DNA of 64,000 bases from Adlercreutzia murintestinalis (GCF_943192905.1 NZ_CALPCC010000002.1:1-64000), one strand, 5' to 3'. Shown: positions 34,631 through 43,844, counted from the stretch's first letter. Notes: a model not told the origin generated them from the letters alone. Made by a program: numbers and translations.

Positions 34631-36241
34631 ATGGACGCACTCAATGAGGCGTTGGAGGCGATCAACGAGGTGCTGGTCGCCACAACGGGCCAGATCGACG
34701 ATTTCATGTACACCTACATCCTGGTCATTCTGCTCGTGGTGGCGGGCATCTGGTTCAGCATTCGCACGAAGTTCGTGCAAATTCGCTATTTCGGCGACAT
34801 GTTCAAGTCGCTGACGGCGTCAAGCGATCGCATCAAGGCGGAAGAGGCGGCGGATGCCGCGCAAGACGCAGGCGAGACCGACAGCGATGTGATGACGGCT
34901 GAATGCGGCGGCACGCCTAAGGCGCACGCAGGGAAGAAGAAGCGCATCAGCTCGTTCCAGGCGCTCATGGTGTCCACTGCCAGCCGCGTGGGCACGGGCA
35001 ACATCGTGGGCATCGCCACTGCTATCTCCATGGGCGGCCCGGGCGCGGTGTTCTGGATGTGGCTCATGGCCATCGTGGGGTCCGCTTCCGCGTTCATCGA
35101 GTCCACGCTCGCGCAAATTTGGAAAGTGAAGAACCCGGACGGCACGTTTCGCGGTGGCCCGGCTTACTACATTCAGCAGGCGCTGGGGAAGCGCTGGCTG
35201 GGCGTGGTGTTCGCCATCGCGCTGATCCTATGCTTTGCGTTCGGCTTCAATGGCTTGCAGACGTTCAACATCACCTCGGCGCTCGACTACTATGTGATCC
35301 TCGAGCACCGGTCAACGGTGAATGCGCTGGTGGGCTTGCTGATCGTGATCGCCACGGCGCTGGTCATCTTCGGCGGCATGCATCGCATTTCGGTTATCAC
35401 GTCGGTGATCGTGCCCTTCATGGCGGTGGCCTATATCGCCATTGCGCTGTGGACCACCATCGCGAACGCCAACGAGCTGCCAGCCATCTTGTCGCTCATC
35501 TTCACCGAGGCGTTCAATCCTGAGTCGTTCGCGGGCGGCTTCACGGGCAGCTGCCTGATGTGGGGCATCAAGCGCGGCCTGTTCAGCAACGAGGCCGGCA
35601 TGGGTTCCGCACCGAACGCCGCTGCCACCGCCGATGTGTCGCATCCGGTGAAGCAGGGCCTCGTGCAGAGCCTGTCGGTCTATATCGACACCATCCTCAT
35701 TTGCACGTGCAGCGCGTTCATGATGATGGTCTTCTACGTGCAAGACCCTGAGCTGGCCACCTCGGTCAAGGGCATGGAGTTCGTGCAGATGGCCATGAAC
35801 AACTCCATCGGCGCGTTCGGCATCCATCTGATCACGGCGGCCATCTTCGTGTTCGGCTTCTCTAGCTTGGTGGGCAACTACTTCTATGCGGAGGGCAATA
35901 TTCGCTTCATCAAGAACAATAAGACGCTGCTGTTCTGGTTCCGCATCATGTGCCTGTGCTTCATCATGATCGGCGCCGTGAACAACTTCGATCTGGCGTG
36001 GAACCTCTCCGATATCTTCATGGGCTTCATGGCCATCATCAATCTGGTTGCCATCTTGCTGCTGGGAAAATGGGCGCTTGCAGCGCTGGCCGACTACACC
36101 GCGCAGCGCAAGGCTGGCAAGAACCCGGTGTTTCATGCCGACTCCATTCCGGGGTTGCCCGCTACTGAGTGCTGGCATGAGGAAGACGTGATCGCGTTTG
36201 GCGGTGCGGTGACCGACGAGGTTGCGGTGGAGCGCTCGTAG
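34631..36241 (+). CDS. Sodium:alanine symporter, AGCS family
   Basis: 536 residues. ATG 34631 is preceded by AAGGGAGA; the reading frame is open further upstream without good start signals. About eleven hydrophobic helices are visible. AGCS signatures: T-A-S-R-V-G-T-G-N-I-V-G-I-A-T-A-I and L-F-S-N-E-A-G-M-G-S-A-P-N-A-A-A. A charged cytoplasmic loop of about 50 residues (60-110) between helices 1 and 2 is longer than usual. Imports alanine or glycine with Na+. The next gene starts directly after the stop codon. Confidence 0.95.
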   Translation: MDALNEALEAINEVLVATTGQIDDFMYTYILVILLVVAGIWFSIRTKFVQIRYFGDMFKSLTASSDRIKAEEAADAAQDAGETDSDVMTAECGGTPKAHAGKKKRISSFQALMVSTASRVGTGNIVGIATAISMGGPGAVFWMWLMAIVGSASAFIESTLAQIWKVKNPDGTFRGGPAYYIQQALGKRWLGVVFAIALILCFAFGFNGLQTFNITSALDYYVILEHRSTVNALVGLLIVIATALVIFGGMHRISVITSVIVPFMAVAYIAIALWTTIANANELPAILSLIFTEAFNPESFAGGFTGSCLMWGIKRGLFSNEAGMGSAPNAAATADVSHPVKQGLVQSLSVYIDTILICTCSAFMMMVFYVQDPELATSVKGMEFVQMAMNNSIGAFGIHLITAAIFVFGFSSLVGNYFYAEGNIRFIKNNKTLLFWFRIMCLCFIMIGAVNNFDLAWNLSDIFMGFMAIINLVAILLLGKWALAALADYTAQRKAGKNPVFHADSIPGLPATECWHEEDVIAFGGAVTDEVAVERS

Positions 36242-36808
36242 GTGACCGAGCCGCGCAAGATATCAGAGGCGACCACGGCGGTCGAAGAGGCTGACGGGGG
36301 CGCGCTGGGCGCGGAGCCTGCGAGGGTCGTGCGCTCCGCGCGAACCGGCCAGACCACCACGGTCGGAAGGGCCGCAAGGGCGGGCGCCGTGCAGGTGCCC
36401 GCTGCCGTTTCGGCGTGGGTCGCGCGTCTTGCCTATGGCGTGGTGTTCGCATGGAATGTGCTGTGCGCCGTGCAGTTCATCGGGTGGCCGGGCGATTACG
36501 TGGCCGCGTATCAGCTGAGCGGTCCGGCTGGCGAGGCGGCGCTGCGGGGGCTTGGCGTGGCGTTTCTGATGTGGAACGTCACGTATCCGCTGTTCCTGTG
36601 GAAGCCAGCCCAGCAGCGTGTATTGGGCGCGCTCATCATCGTGCAGCAGGTCATTGGCCTTGCGGGAGAGATCGTTGTCGCTTCGGGGCTGCCAGCGGGC
36701 TTCGATGCGCTGACCGACAGCATTGCGCGTTTCGTGGGCTTCGATGCTCTCGGGCTTTTGCTGATGGCGTGCGCCTACTTGTTGCTCTTTAGGAAATCAT
36801 CGGCCTGA
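36242..36808 (+). CDS. Hypothetical four-helix membrane protein
   Basis: 188 residues. GTG 36242 abuts the symporter stop codon, so it is probably translated by coupling. Residues 1-55 are polar and Ala/Thr/Arg-rich, followed by about four hydrophobic helices with conserved-looking W-N-V and F-L-W-K-P turns. No family recognised. Its 3' end overlaps the convergent basic-protein gene by 34 bases. A role connected with the symporter is only suggested by position. Confidence 0.7.
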   Translation: MTEPRKISEATTAVEEADGGALGAEPARVVRSARTGQTTTVGRAARAGAVQVPAAVSAWVARLAYGVVFAWNVLCAVQFIGWPGDYVAAYQLSGPAGEAALRGLGVAFLMWNVTYPLFLWKPAQQRVLGALIIVQQVIGLAGEIVVASGLPAGFDALTDSIARFVGFDALGLLLMACAYLLLFRKSSA

Positions 36809-37113
36809 GCGCGACCTTTCTTGCAGCGTGGGTCGCTCAGCGGGCAGCGCTTCTTGCAGCCGGTGCAATGAAGGCTCGCGAGCAGCTTCTTTGAGGCGCT
36901 GGCCCCTTTTTTCGCTGTGCTGCCCGTTTCGCCGTGCGGCTTTTTGGCGGCCTTCGCTTTCGTCTTGGTCTTGGCTTTGGTTTTGGGCTTTGCTATCGCT
37001 TTGGTCTTGGCTTTTGATTTGCGTTTTGCCTTCGTTTTGGCCTTCGCTTTCGCTTTAACCTTTGCCTCAGCCGTAGCCTTCGCGTTCTTCTGTGCCTTCT
37101 TCTTGTGCGACAT
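36775..37113 (-). CDS. Lys/Ala-rich histone H1-like protein with C-terminal Cys cluster
   Basis: 112 residues. GGAGG lies 7 bases before the ATG at 37113. Residues 1-75 are a nearly pure run of K-A/K-T dipeptides like the tail of histone H1 or of bacterial HU-H1 proteins, expected to bind nucleic acid. Residues about 80-100 form a compact C-x2-C-x3-C-x6-C motif (H-C-T-G-C-K-K-R-C-P and D-P-R-C-K-K-G), which may bind zinc. Such a combination was not recognised from a named family. It is the last gene of the dapL-PAP2 operon (18 bases after the PAP2 gene). Confidence 0.8.
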   Translation of the reverse strand: MSHKKKAQKNAKATAEAKVKAKAKAKTKAKRKSKAKTKAIAKPKTKAKTKTKAKAAKKPHGETGSTAKKGASASKKLLASLHCTGCKKRCPLSDPRCKKGRAQADDFLKSNK

Positions 37114-37131
37114 CGTGTGCCTCCAGAACCT

Positions 37132-37617
37132 CTAGATCGGGAGCAGGGTCCATGGTATCGCCTGGTAACCCACAGCGCATACGACAAGCGCGAGCGCGGC
37201 ACCTGCGACCACGTCGCGCGCGAAATGCACACCACCCACCACGCGCATGATGGCCATGGCGATGCTGGCCGCTACCAGTGCGCCGCCCACAACGGCTGCC
37301 CACCAAGCTGCACCGCTGGTGGCCACGGCCCATTCCAGCCATGTGCAGGCGATGGTGACCATGCAGAAGGTGTGGCGGCTCGGAAACGAGTGTCCGCGCG
37401 TATCCTTCGGGATGCGCGGTGCGGGTGCCCCCGGGGCCTCGTAGGGGCGCGGGGCGTTTATGGTCGTGCGCACGATGGAGCAGAGGGCGAACCCGACCGC
37501 TGGTACCACGATGCAGCGCAGCAACAGGCTGCGACCGAACAGGGCGAGCAGCACCAGCAGCAGTGGATAGGCTACGTATCCAACAACGGTGAGCGCCCTG
37601 TTCGCGGCGATCAGCAA
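37132..37617 (-). CDS. PAP2-family membrane phosphatase
   Basis: 161 residues from TTG 37617, preferred because AAGG lies about 8 bases upstream, overlapping the dapL stop region; an ATG at 37674 would overlap dapL by 56 bases without a ribosome binding site. Motifs: R-x6-R-P (R-T-T-I-N-A-P-R-P), P-S-R-H-T and R-V-V-G-G-V-H-F-A-R-D, i.e. all three PAP2 phosphatase signatures. Four to five helices are visible. It probably dephosphorylates a lipid phosphate such as undecaprenyl pyrophosphate or phosphatidic acid; the exact substrate cannot be read from sequence. Confidence 0.85.
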   Translation of the reverse strand: MLIAANRALTVVGYVAYPLLLVLLALFGRSLLLRCIVVPAVGFALCSIVRTTINAPRPYEAPGAPAPRIPKDTRGHSFPSRHTFCMVTIACTWLEWAVATSGAAWWAAVVGGALVAASIAMAIMRVVGGVHFARDVVAGAALALVVCAVGYQAIPWTLLPI

Positions 37618-37618
37618 G

Positions 37619-38842
37619 CTAGGCCTTGAGCATCCGCTTGATGCGCTCGACGGCCTCTTGCGTGGCTTCCGCATCGCCGAAGGCGGTCAGGCGGATATAG
37701 CCCTCGCCGGCTGGCCCGAAGCCCGCGCCTGGCGTGGTGATGACGTTCGCCTCTTCCAGCAGCTTGTTGAAGAAGTCCCAGCTGCCCATGCCATCAGGCG
37801 TCTTGCACCACACGTACGGGCTGTTCACGGCGCCGTACACCTCAAGCCCGGCGCTTTCCAGGCCCTCCTTGATCACGCGCGCGTTGTTCAGGTAGAAGCC
37901 GATGACGTCGGCTACTTGACGCGCGCCCTCGGGCGTGTAGATGGCCGCCGCGCCCTTCTGGATGACATAGCTGGCGCCGTTGAACTTGGTGGTCTGGCGG
38001 CGCAGCCACATGGCGTTCAGGTTCTGGCCGTCGCGCTCGAGCGCCTTGGGCACCACGGTGTAGCCGCAGCGCATGCCCGTGAAGCCAGCGGTCTTGCTGA
38101 AGCTGCGGAACTCGATGGCGCACGTCTTCGCACCGGGGATCTCGTAGATGGTGTGCGGCACGTCCGGCTCGGTGATGAAGCGCTCATACGCGCTGTCGAA
38201 CATGATGACCGCGCCGCAGTCGTTCGCCCAGTCGACCCAGCGCGTCAACTCTTCGCGGGAAAGCGCGGTGCCGGTGGGGTTGTTCGGGCTGCACAGGTAC
38301 ACGATGTCGGCTGGTTGGTCGGGCAGCGCGGGGCAGAAGCCGTTCTCGGCGGTGGTGGGCATGTAGATCAGGTTCGTCCACGCATCAGCCGCAGCGTCCC
38401 AGTCACCAGCGCGCCCGGCCATGGCGTTGCTGTCCACGTACACGGGGTACACCGGGTCGCATACGGCCACTTTGTTATCCACGGCGAAGATGTCGCCGAT
38501 GTTGCCGCAGTCGCTCTTCGCGCCGTCGCTGATGAAGATCTCGTCGGCCGCGATATCCACGCCGCGCGCACGGTAATCATGCTCCACCACCGCATCGCGC
38601 AGGAACGCGTAGCCCTGCTCAGGGCCGTATCCGTGGAAGGTGGCCGCTGCCGCTTGCTCGTCCACCGCTTCGTGCATCGCTGCGATCACCGCGGGCACGA
38701 GCGGCTGGGTCACATCGCCGATGCCGAGGCGGATCAGCGCGGCCGCCGGGTTCGCCTCTTGATACGCCGCCGTGCGTCGCGCTATCTCGCTGAAGAGGTA
38801 GCTGCCGGGCAATTTCGCGAAATTCGCGTTCATCTTCGTCAT
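37619..38842 (-). CDS. dapL: LL-diaminopimelate aminotransferase
   Basis: 407 residues, typical for DapL. Key segments: the start [42 protein letters not shown], and the PLP Lys in [15 protein letters not shown]. It transaminates tetrahydrodipicolinate directly to LL-diaminopimelate, bypassing the succinylase and acetylase routes. GGAGG precedes the ATG, and TATCAT (forward 38875-38880) may be its -10 box. First gene of an operon with the PAP2 phosphatase and basic protein. Confidence 0.96.
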   Translation of the reverse strand: MTKMNANFAKLPGSYLFSEIARRTAAYQEANPAAALIRLGIGDVTQPLVPAVIAAMHEAVDEQAAAATFHGYGPEQGYAFLRDAVVEHDYRARGVDIAADEIFISDGAKSDCGNIGDIFAVDNKVAVCDPVYPVYVDSNAMAGRAGDWDAAADAWTNLIYMPTTAENGFCPALPDQPADIVYLCSPNNPTGTALSREELTRWVDWANDCGAVIMFDSAYERFITEPDVPHTIYEIPGAKTCAIEFRSFSKTAGFTGMRCGYTVVPKALERDGQNLNAMWLRRQTTKFNGASYVIQKGAAAIYTPEGARQVADVIGFYLNNARVIKEGLESAGLEVYGAVNSPYVWCKTPDGMGSWDFFNKLLEEANVITTPGAGFGPAGEGYIRLTAFGDAEATQEAVERIKRMLKA

Positions 38843-38874
38843 GGGAGCCTCCGGTCTCGTCGTTGGTTCGGTCT

Positions 38875-38880
38875 ATGATA
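38875..38880 (-). promoter_or_regulatory. -10 box of dapL
   Basis: On the minus strand TATCAT lies about 32 bases before the dapL start, with GGAGG between. No clear -35 box. Confidence 0.45.
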
Positions 38881-38941
38881 GAGTCGCTCTGTTTCGAGCG
38901 CGTTATGCGTTCAGGTGCTCATTGTAATGAAAGATGAGCGG

Positions 38942-39367
38942 TCACGGTCGATAGACGGCGCGGTTGTTCGGCGTTTCGTCGACCTCCACCTGCACTACGG
39001 GCAGACCAGCTTCACTCAAGCGCTCGAAGAGGTGCCGCGCTAGGTTTTCGGCGGTCGTGCGGAAGGGGAGCATCTTGAGGCGGAAGCCCTCGCCTTCAAG
39101 AGCGGCGATGGTGGCATCGTGCAGCGTGCCTTCTTCGACGAGGAACACATGGTCGAACTCCTCGGCCAGCTCGCGCACGGCCTTCTTGAAGGCGCCGAAA
39201 TCGCATACCATATCGCGCTCGGTGCCCTCCGCGCCCAGCTCGCCATCCGCAACGCCAATGGTGGCCTCCACGCGCCAGCGGTGCCCGTGCAGGTTCTCGC
39301 ACTTGCCATAGTAGTCGGCGAGAAAATGCGCCGAATCGAAGAAAGCGTCGGTTTTGAGCTCGTACAT
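38942..39367 (-). CDS. queD: 6-carboxy-tetrahydropterin synthase QueD
   Basis: 141 residues. GGAGG lies 4 bases before the ATG at 39367. F-D-S-A-H-F-L, C-E-N-L-H-G-H-R-W supply the zinc-binding His residues and catalytic Cys, and the late D-E-T-P-N-N and F-D-H-V-F-L segments are typical of the family. It converts dihydroneopterin triphosphate to carboxytetrahydropterin in queuosine/preQ0 synthesis. No other que gene is adjacent; the neighbouring radical SAM protein is too long and lacks QueE features. A TATAAT on the minus strand (39500-39505) may be its -10 box, giving a leader of about 125 bases. Confidence 0.93.
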   Translation of the reverse strand: MYELKTDAFFDSAHFLADYYGKCENLHGHRWRVEATIGVADGELGAEGTERDMVCDFGAFKKAVRELAEEFDHVFLVEEGTLHDATIAALEGEGFRLKMLPFRTTAENLARHLFERLSEAGLPVVQVEVDETPNNRAVYRP

Positions 39368-39682
39368 GGCACCTCCGTTTGCGCTTCTCGCTTTTTTGGT
39401 TGTTTTTGGCACAAAAGGGCCTTGGAAAGGCAGATTTGCGGCAAAAACGACCACCAAAAGAGAGATGATCGGCTCAATCGTGCAGGACAGATGGACGCTA
39501 TTATACAAACCCCAGGTCAGACGTTTGTGCGTCATGTCCGATTTTCCTGGGAGCGTCTTGTTGGCCTTCGCGCAGAGGTGATGGGGCTCTTGCGGCGATG
39601 CTATCAACGCTGCGGATGCCGCAGTAGTGCACGCGGTGAAAAGCGCCTACAATGGGCAGAGCTCTCAGATGAAAGGATGCAT
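39368..39682. other. Divergent intergenic region queD / radical SAM gene
   Basis: These 315 bases hold the leftward TATAAT for queD (39500-39505), a small hairpin CTGCGG/CCGCAG (about 39610-39624) and a rightward TACAAT (39648-39653) close to the radical SAM gene. The queD leader is A/T-rich near the start codon. It was searched by eye for a preQ1 riboswitch and none of the known consensus cores was found. Confidence 0.5.
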
Positions 39683-40981
39683 GTGGCAAACGAGGCACTA
39701 GAGCGAGCGCGAGCTGGGTATGAAGCGGTCGAGCGGCGTTACGTGGAAGCGTTGCAGGCGAAAGGCCTGCGATTCCAAAGCCGCGCCGAGGGGTTGGCGT
39801 CCCAGAAACGCTGTGCGGACCTGCGTCGGCACCTTGCCGATGCAGGCGCGGCGGTGCGTAACGCTGGGGCATCGCTGGTGTGCGGGTATCTGTCACCGGC
39901 GTGCGTGGAGTGCACTGGCGCTGACGGCTCGGAAACGATCAGCACCACGTTTAAGTGTCATCGCGATTGCTACTTCTGCTTCAATCATAACGTGGCTGAC
40001 TACGATCGCTTCTTTCACGAAGGATGTCCTTGGGAAGATGAGCTTGAGCGCGCGGCGGCCGAGCGGCAGCAACTTGCGTGCGTGGGGCTGACCGGCGGCG
40101 AGCCGCTGTTGGATTTCGAGAACGCCATCCGCTTTTTCGAGCGCGCACGCGAGCTGTTCCCCGAGGCGCACTTGCGCATGTACACCTCAGGCGACCTGCT
40201 CACCGAAGAGCGGGTCGTGCGCCTGCGCGATGCGGGCTTGGACGAGATCCGTTTCAGCGTGAAGGACGACGATACGCCCGAGATGCAGCAGCGCGTGTTG
40301 GATGCCATGCGGCTGGCGAAGCGCTATCTGCCCAGCGTAATGGCGGAGATGCCGGTGATTCCGGGTGCGGGCGAGCATATGCGCAACCTTCTGCGCGCTT
40401 TCGATGATGTGGGGCTCGACGGCATCAATTTGCTGGAATTCTGCTTTCCGTTCTGCAACTGGCCCGAGTTCGAGCGGCGTGGTTTCAGCTTGAAGAATCC
40501 GCCGTTCGATGTGATGTATGACTACGGCTACTCGGGCGGTTTGGCGGTGGCGGGCAGCGAAGAGCTCATATTGGAGCTCATGCTGTGGGCGCGCGAAGAG
40601 GGTCTCAGGCTGGGGCTGCACTATTGCTCGCTCGATAACAAGCACCGATCGGAGATCCGCCAGAAGAACGAGCGGGCGAAAGACGTCCATCCTTGTCTCG
40701 TCTTTGACGACCAGGATTTCTTCTTGAAGGCGGTGAAGGTGTTCGGCCCTGACGTGGAGCCGGTGCGCACGGCGTTGCGCGAAGCGGGGTGCACGGACAT
40801 GATCGAAGATGCTGCGGAAGGATCGCTGGCGTTCTCGCCGGAGCATCTGGGTGCGCTGCGCGGTGTTGTGCGTGCGGACGGCGCGCCCGTCGAACCGCAG
40901 CTGTGCCCGTTCGTCTACGAGCTTGACGGTGATGATGCGTATCTGACTGACGTGTCGCTCTGTCCGGCGCCGGTGCGCTGA
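39683..40981 (+). CDS. Radical SAM protein of unknown substrate
   Basis: 432 residues from GTG 39683, which has GAAAGG at the right distance; ATG 39677 is also possible. The 4Fe-4S cluster motif is C-H-R-D-C-Y-F-C (CxxxCxxC), followed by the GGEP motif T-G-G-E-P-L-L and a TIM-barrel-like pattern (L-R-M-Y-T-S-G, I-R-F-S-V-K). Additional cysteines lie before the cluster (L-V-C-G-Y, A-C-V-E-C) and in the C-terminal part, so accessory clusters are possible. Resembles activase-type radical SAM proteins but cannot be assigned. TACAAT 28 bases upstream may be the -10 box. Its end overlaps the convergent methyltransferase gene by 67 bases. Confidence 0.85.
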   Translation: MANEALERARAGYEAVERRYVEALQAKGLRFQSRAEGLASQKRCADLRRHLADAGAAVRNAGASLVCGYLSPACVECTGADGSETISTTFKCHRDCYFCFNHNVADYDRFFHEGCPWEDELERAAAERQQLACVGLTGGEPLLDFENAIRFFERARELFPEAHLRMYTSGDLLTEERVVRLRDAGLDEIRFSVKDDDTPEMQQRVLDAMRLAKRYLPSVMAEMPVIPGAGEHMRNLLRAFDDVGLDGINLLEFCFPFCNWPEFERRGFSLKNPPFDVMYDYGYSGGLAVAGSEELILELMLWAREEGLRLGLHYCSLDNKHRSEIRQKNERAKDVHPCLVFDDQDFFLKAVKVFGPDVEPVRTALREAGCTDMIEDAAEGSLAFSPEHLGALRGVVRADGAPVEPQLCPFVYELDGDDAYLTDVSLCPAPVR

Positions 40982-41811
40982 AGCACGACGTAGCGATTGA
41001 GCGCTGCGCGCCCGTCGGCGTTGAAGCGACCGAGCACCCGCGCGCCCGACACGCCCGTAACGAGCTGGTCCACCTCGTCGTCTGAGAAGTGGTGGCAATA
41101 ACGAAAGAGGTCAGCGCGATCCTGCCAGCTGAGCAGCTTGTCATGCGCGTCATCGAAGACGAGGTTATGGCGCTGGCAGCCGCAGCGGGTGACGTCGGCG
41201 GCCTTCTCGGCCAGGCGCGCATCGTGTAGGAACTGCCAAAACGACACGGCGATCATGCCGCCTTCGCGCGTGCGGTTGACGAGCGCTTGCAGGAGCTGTG
41301 CGCGCCATGCGGGCAGCGGAATGTGATGCATGAAACCGAAAGCGACGCATATATCGAAGAGCGTCTCAGGCGGCGTGGCGCGGAAGGGGGACGGCGTGAC
41401 GGTCTGGCAAGGGCGGTGTGCGGCGTCATGCGGCGTGACCGTTTCAGATGCCTCAAGCGCCTCCAGCACATCTGTCGGGTGGAAGTGAATGCAGACGTTG
41501 TCGGGCACGTTGAGCGCTGCGTCGCAGGCAAGCGATGTGCACGCATCGACGCAGTGGGCGTCAAAGACTGCATCGGGTGCCGCTTCAGCCAAGAAGCGCT
41601 CGAAGCGCAGATTGCCGCAGGCGATATCGAGCACGCGGATCGGGTGTTCAGGACAAGCGCGTTGCGTATCGCGCTGCCAGCCCGGCCATGCGTCCAGCAC
41701 GCGCTGCCAGCCCGGCCACGCGCTCGCGCGGGTGTCCGAAAACGAAAGGGCTGCCTGGTCGTAGAGATCGCGCGTGAGCGCGCGGAGTTTTGCGGCGGTG
41801 GGCGTATCCAT
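40915..41811 (-). CDS. Class I SAM-dependent methyltransferase
   Basis: 298 residues. The SAM-binding motif V-L-D-I-A-C-G-N-L-R-F follows an N-terminal helical part, and A-F-G-F-M-H-H-I-P-L-P-A-W is the typical post-motif. The layout recalls Trm9-like and other small-molecule/tRNA methyltransferases, but the target is unknown. A 30-base tandem repeat in the gene (18 identical bases at 41671-41688 and 41701-41718) encodes two consecutive A-W-P-G-W-Q-R units. No strong ribosome binding site precedes the ATG. Convergent with the radical SAM gene, with overlapping 3' ends. Confidence 0.8.
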   Translation of the reverse strand: MDTPTAAKLRALTRDLYDQAALSFSDTRASAWPGWQRVLDAWPGWQRDTQRACPEHPIRVLDIACGNLRFERFLAEAAPDAVFDAHCVDACTSLACDAALNVPDNVCIHFHPTDVLEALEASETVTPHDAAHRPCQTVTPSPFRATPPETLFDICVAFGFMHHIPLPAWRAQLLQALVNRTREGGMIAVSFWQFLHDARLAEKAADVTRCGCQRHNLVFDDAHDKLLSWQDRADLFRYCHHFSDDEVDQLVTGVSGARVLGRFNADGRAALNRYVVLQRTGAGQSDTSVRYASSPSSS

Positions 41812-41951
41812 GCGGCCATTATCGCACGGCGGTGATGCTGCATGAAGGCGAAAGAGGCGCGACCGAGAAAATGGGTGCTGGATACGGTGTGCACCAGCAC
41901 CCTTCCCGATACACGCGCGCGGCTGTTCCAGCAGCCACATGCGGCGCCCAG

Positions 41952-41957
41952 TATAAT
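41952..41957 (+). promoter_or_regulatory. -10 box directly before elp3
   Basis: A perfect TATAAT ends 9 bases before the GTG start of elp3, so transcription would start at or within a few bases of the start codon. This implies a leaderless or nearly leaderless mRNA. Confidence 0.55.
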
Positions 41958-41966
41958 GGGAAAACT

Positions 41967-43844
41967 GTGAACGAAACGTTACAAAAGATCATTAACGCAA
42001 TACGAGCAGAAACCCAGGAGGGCCGCTGCACGCTCGATGACGCGTGGCTGGATAAGCTGGTGCGCCAACGCAACCGCGAGATGCACGATGGTACGCGTCA
42101 GGTGGCGAAGAAGCGCCTGCTCCCAGCGTATCTACGCCTGCGTGAGCAGCAGCCCGAAGTGCTGGCAGCATGGGGCGCGCCTGCGGGCGGAGTGGTGGAC
42201 ACGGCGGTCGTGCGCTTGCTGCGCGCCAAGCCGCGCCGAACAGCCTCGGGGGTTGCCACCATCACGGTACTGACGCGGCCGTGGCCGTGCGCAGGCGACT
42301 GCGTTTTCTGTCCGAGCGATATGCGCATGCCGAAGAGCTATCTGGCCGATGAGCCCGCCTGCCAGCGCGCTGAGCGCTGCTTCTTCGATCCGTATATGCA
42401 GGTGGCGGCGCGCCTGCGCGCCTTGAGCGACATGGGACACGTGACCGACAAGGTTGAGCTGATCGTGCTGGGAGGAACGTGGAGCGACTATCCGCGCGCT
42501 TATCAGGTGTGGTTCATGACGGAGCTCTTCCGTGCCTTGAACGCGTCCAATGATGCCCGCAGTGTCTGTACCCACCAGCGTCGCGCATTCTATGAGGAAT
42601 GTGGCTTGACGAGCGATCCGGCGGTGCTCGCGCAACAGGTGGCGTCTCTCCAGCAGCAGGTGAGCGAAGGCGATGTGCGCTATGCCGAAGCATGGGAGCG
42701 TCTCTACGGTCAAAGCGCGGCGTGGCAGCGTGCGGGCGCGGTGCAGCAGGCGAGCATGGAGCAGCTCGCAGAGCAGCAGCGTCTCAACGAGAACGCCGAG
42801 CACCGCTGCGTGGGGCTGGTGGTGGAAACGCGGCCTGAGCTGGTAAACGCCGATCATGCAGTGTTCCTGCGGCAGCTTGGCTGCACGAAGGTGCAGATGG
42901 GTATCCAGACGTTGGATGCGCGCCTGCTCGAGCGTTGCGGTCGCCCCACCGACCCAGCGCAGGTGGAGCGTGCTTTCGCGCTGTTGCGCCTGTTCGGCTT
43001 CAAGTCGCATATCCACCTGATGGCGAACCTGCCAGGTGCCACGCCCGCCTCCGATGCGGCAGAGTTTCGCCTGCTCATGCATGATGCACGCTATATTCCC
43101 GACGAGGTGAAGCTCTATCCCTGCGCGCTGGTTGAAAGCGCGCGGCTCACCGATTGGTATGCGCATGGTCAGTGGGTGCCCTATGCCGAAGAGGACCTGA
43201 TCGCGCTTCTTGCGGCTGACCTCATGGAGGCGCCGGCCCATGTGCGCATCTCGCGTATGATCCGCGATATCTCGTCGACCGACATCATCGCTGGCAACAA
43301 GAAGACGAATCTGCGCCAGATGGTGGAGGCGCGCGTGCGGGCTGCGGTAGCGGCGGGCGAGGGCCGTTGTCAAGAGATGCGCTTTCGCGAGATAGCGACC
43401 AGTCAGGTTGACCGGAAGGACCTGCGGCTCGAAACGATTGCCTACGACACCACGGTCAGCCGCGAGCGTTTTTTGCAGTGGGTTGATGGCGAAGGTCGTC
43501 TTGCGGGCTTCTTGCGCCTGTCGCTACCGCGCGCGGAGGCGGTGGTGCAAGCGTTGCAAGAAACGGCTTTTCCTCTTGGGCTCGGTCAAGCCATGATCCG
43601 TGAGGTGCACGTGTATGGGAAGGTCGCCGCGCTCGGCCAGTCCGATACCGACGCGAGCGCGGCGCAACATGGGGGATTGGGCCGCGCGCTCGTGGATGAG
43701 GCCTGCCGCCAAGCTCAGGCGGCAGGGTATCGACAGGTCAATGTGATCAGTGCCATTGGCACGCGCGCCTACTATCGCTCGCTCGGGTTTCGCGACAACG
43801 GGCTGTATCAGGTGAAGGATCTTGAGCGCTTGCCTGTCGCATGA
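41967..43844 (+). CDS. elp3: Elp3-type radical SAM / GNAT tRNA-modification enzyme
   Basis: 625 residues from GTG 41967. Radical SAM motif C-A-G-D-C-V-F-C-P; Elp3-specific segments L-G-G-T-W-S-D-Y-P, G-L-V-V-E-T-R-P-E, Q-M-G-I-Q-T-L-D and R-I-S-R-M-I-R-D-I. The C-terminal GNAT acetyltransferase domain has G-L-G-R-A-L-V-D-E-A and a late Y-Y-R-S-L-G-F. The eukaryotic/archaeal Elp3 starts cm5U modification of tRNA wobble uridines; bacterial members are known in a few phyla and are less studied. mnmA in the same window thiolates the same nucleotide. The start codon is almost at the predicted transcription start. Confidence 0.93.
   Translation: MNETLQKIINAIRAETQEGRCTLDDAWLDKLVRQRNREMHDGTRQVAKKRLLPAYLRLREQQPEVLAAWGAPAGGVVDTAVVRLLRAKPRRTASGVATITVLTRPWPCAGDCVFCPSDMRMPKSYLADEPACQRAERCFFDPYMQVAARLRALSDMGHVTDKVELIVLGGTWSDYPRAYQVWFMTELFRALNASNDARSVCTHQRRAFYEECGLTSDPAVLAQQVASLQQQVSEGDVRYAEAWERLYGQSAAWQRAGAVQQASMEQLAEQQRLNENAEHRCVGLVVETRPELVNADHAVFLRQLGCTKVQMGIQTLDARLLERCGRPTDPAQVERAFALLRLFGFKSHIHLMANLPGATPASDAAEFRLLMHDARYIPDEVKLYPCALVESARLTDWYAHGQWVPYAEEDLIALLAADLMEAPAHVRISRMIRDISSTDIIAGNKKTNLRQMVEARVRAAVAAGEGRCQEMRFREIATSQVDRKDLRLETIAYDTTVSRERFLQWVDGEGRLAGFLRLSLPRAEAVVQALQETAFPLGLGQAMIREVHVYGKVAALGQSDTDASAAQHGGLGRALVDEACRQAQAAGYRQVNVISAIGTRAYYRSLGFRDNGLYQVKDLERLPVA

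Noticed and set aside
39368-39499. Possible preQ1 riboswitch in the queD leader
   Set aside because: No match to the class I or II core sequences was found by eye; only an A-rich stretch is present.
42132-43373. 413-codon open frame opposite elp3
   Set aside because: His/Arg/Leu-rich shadow of a well-supported radical SAM gene.
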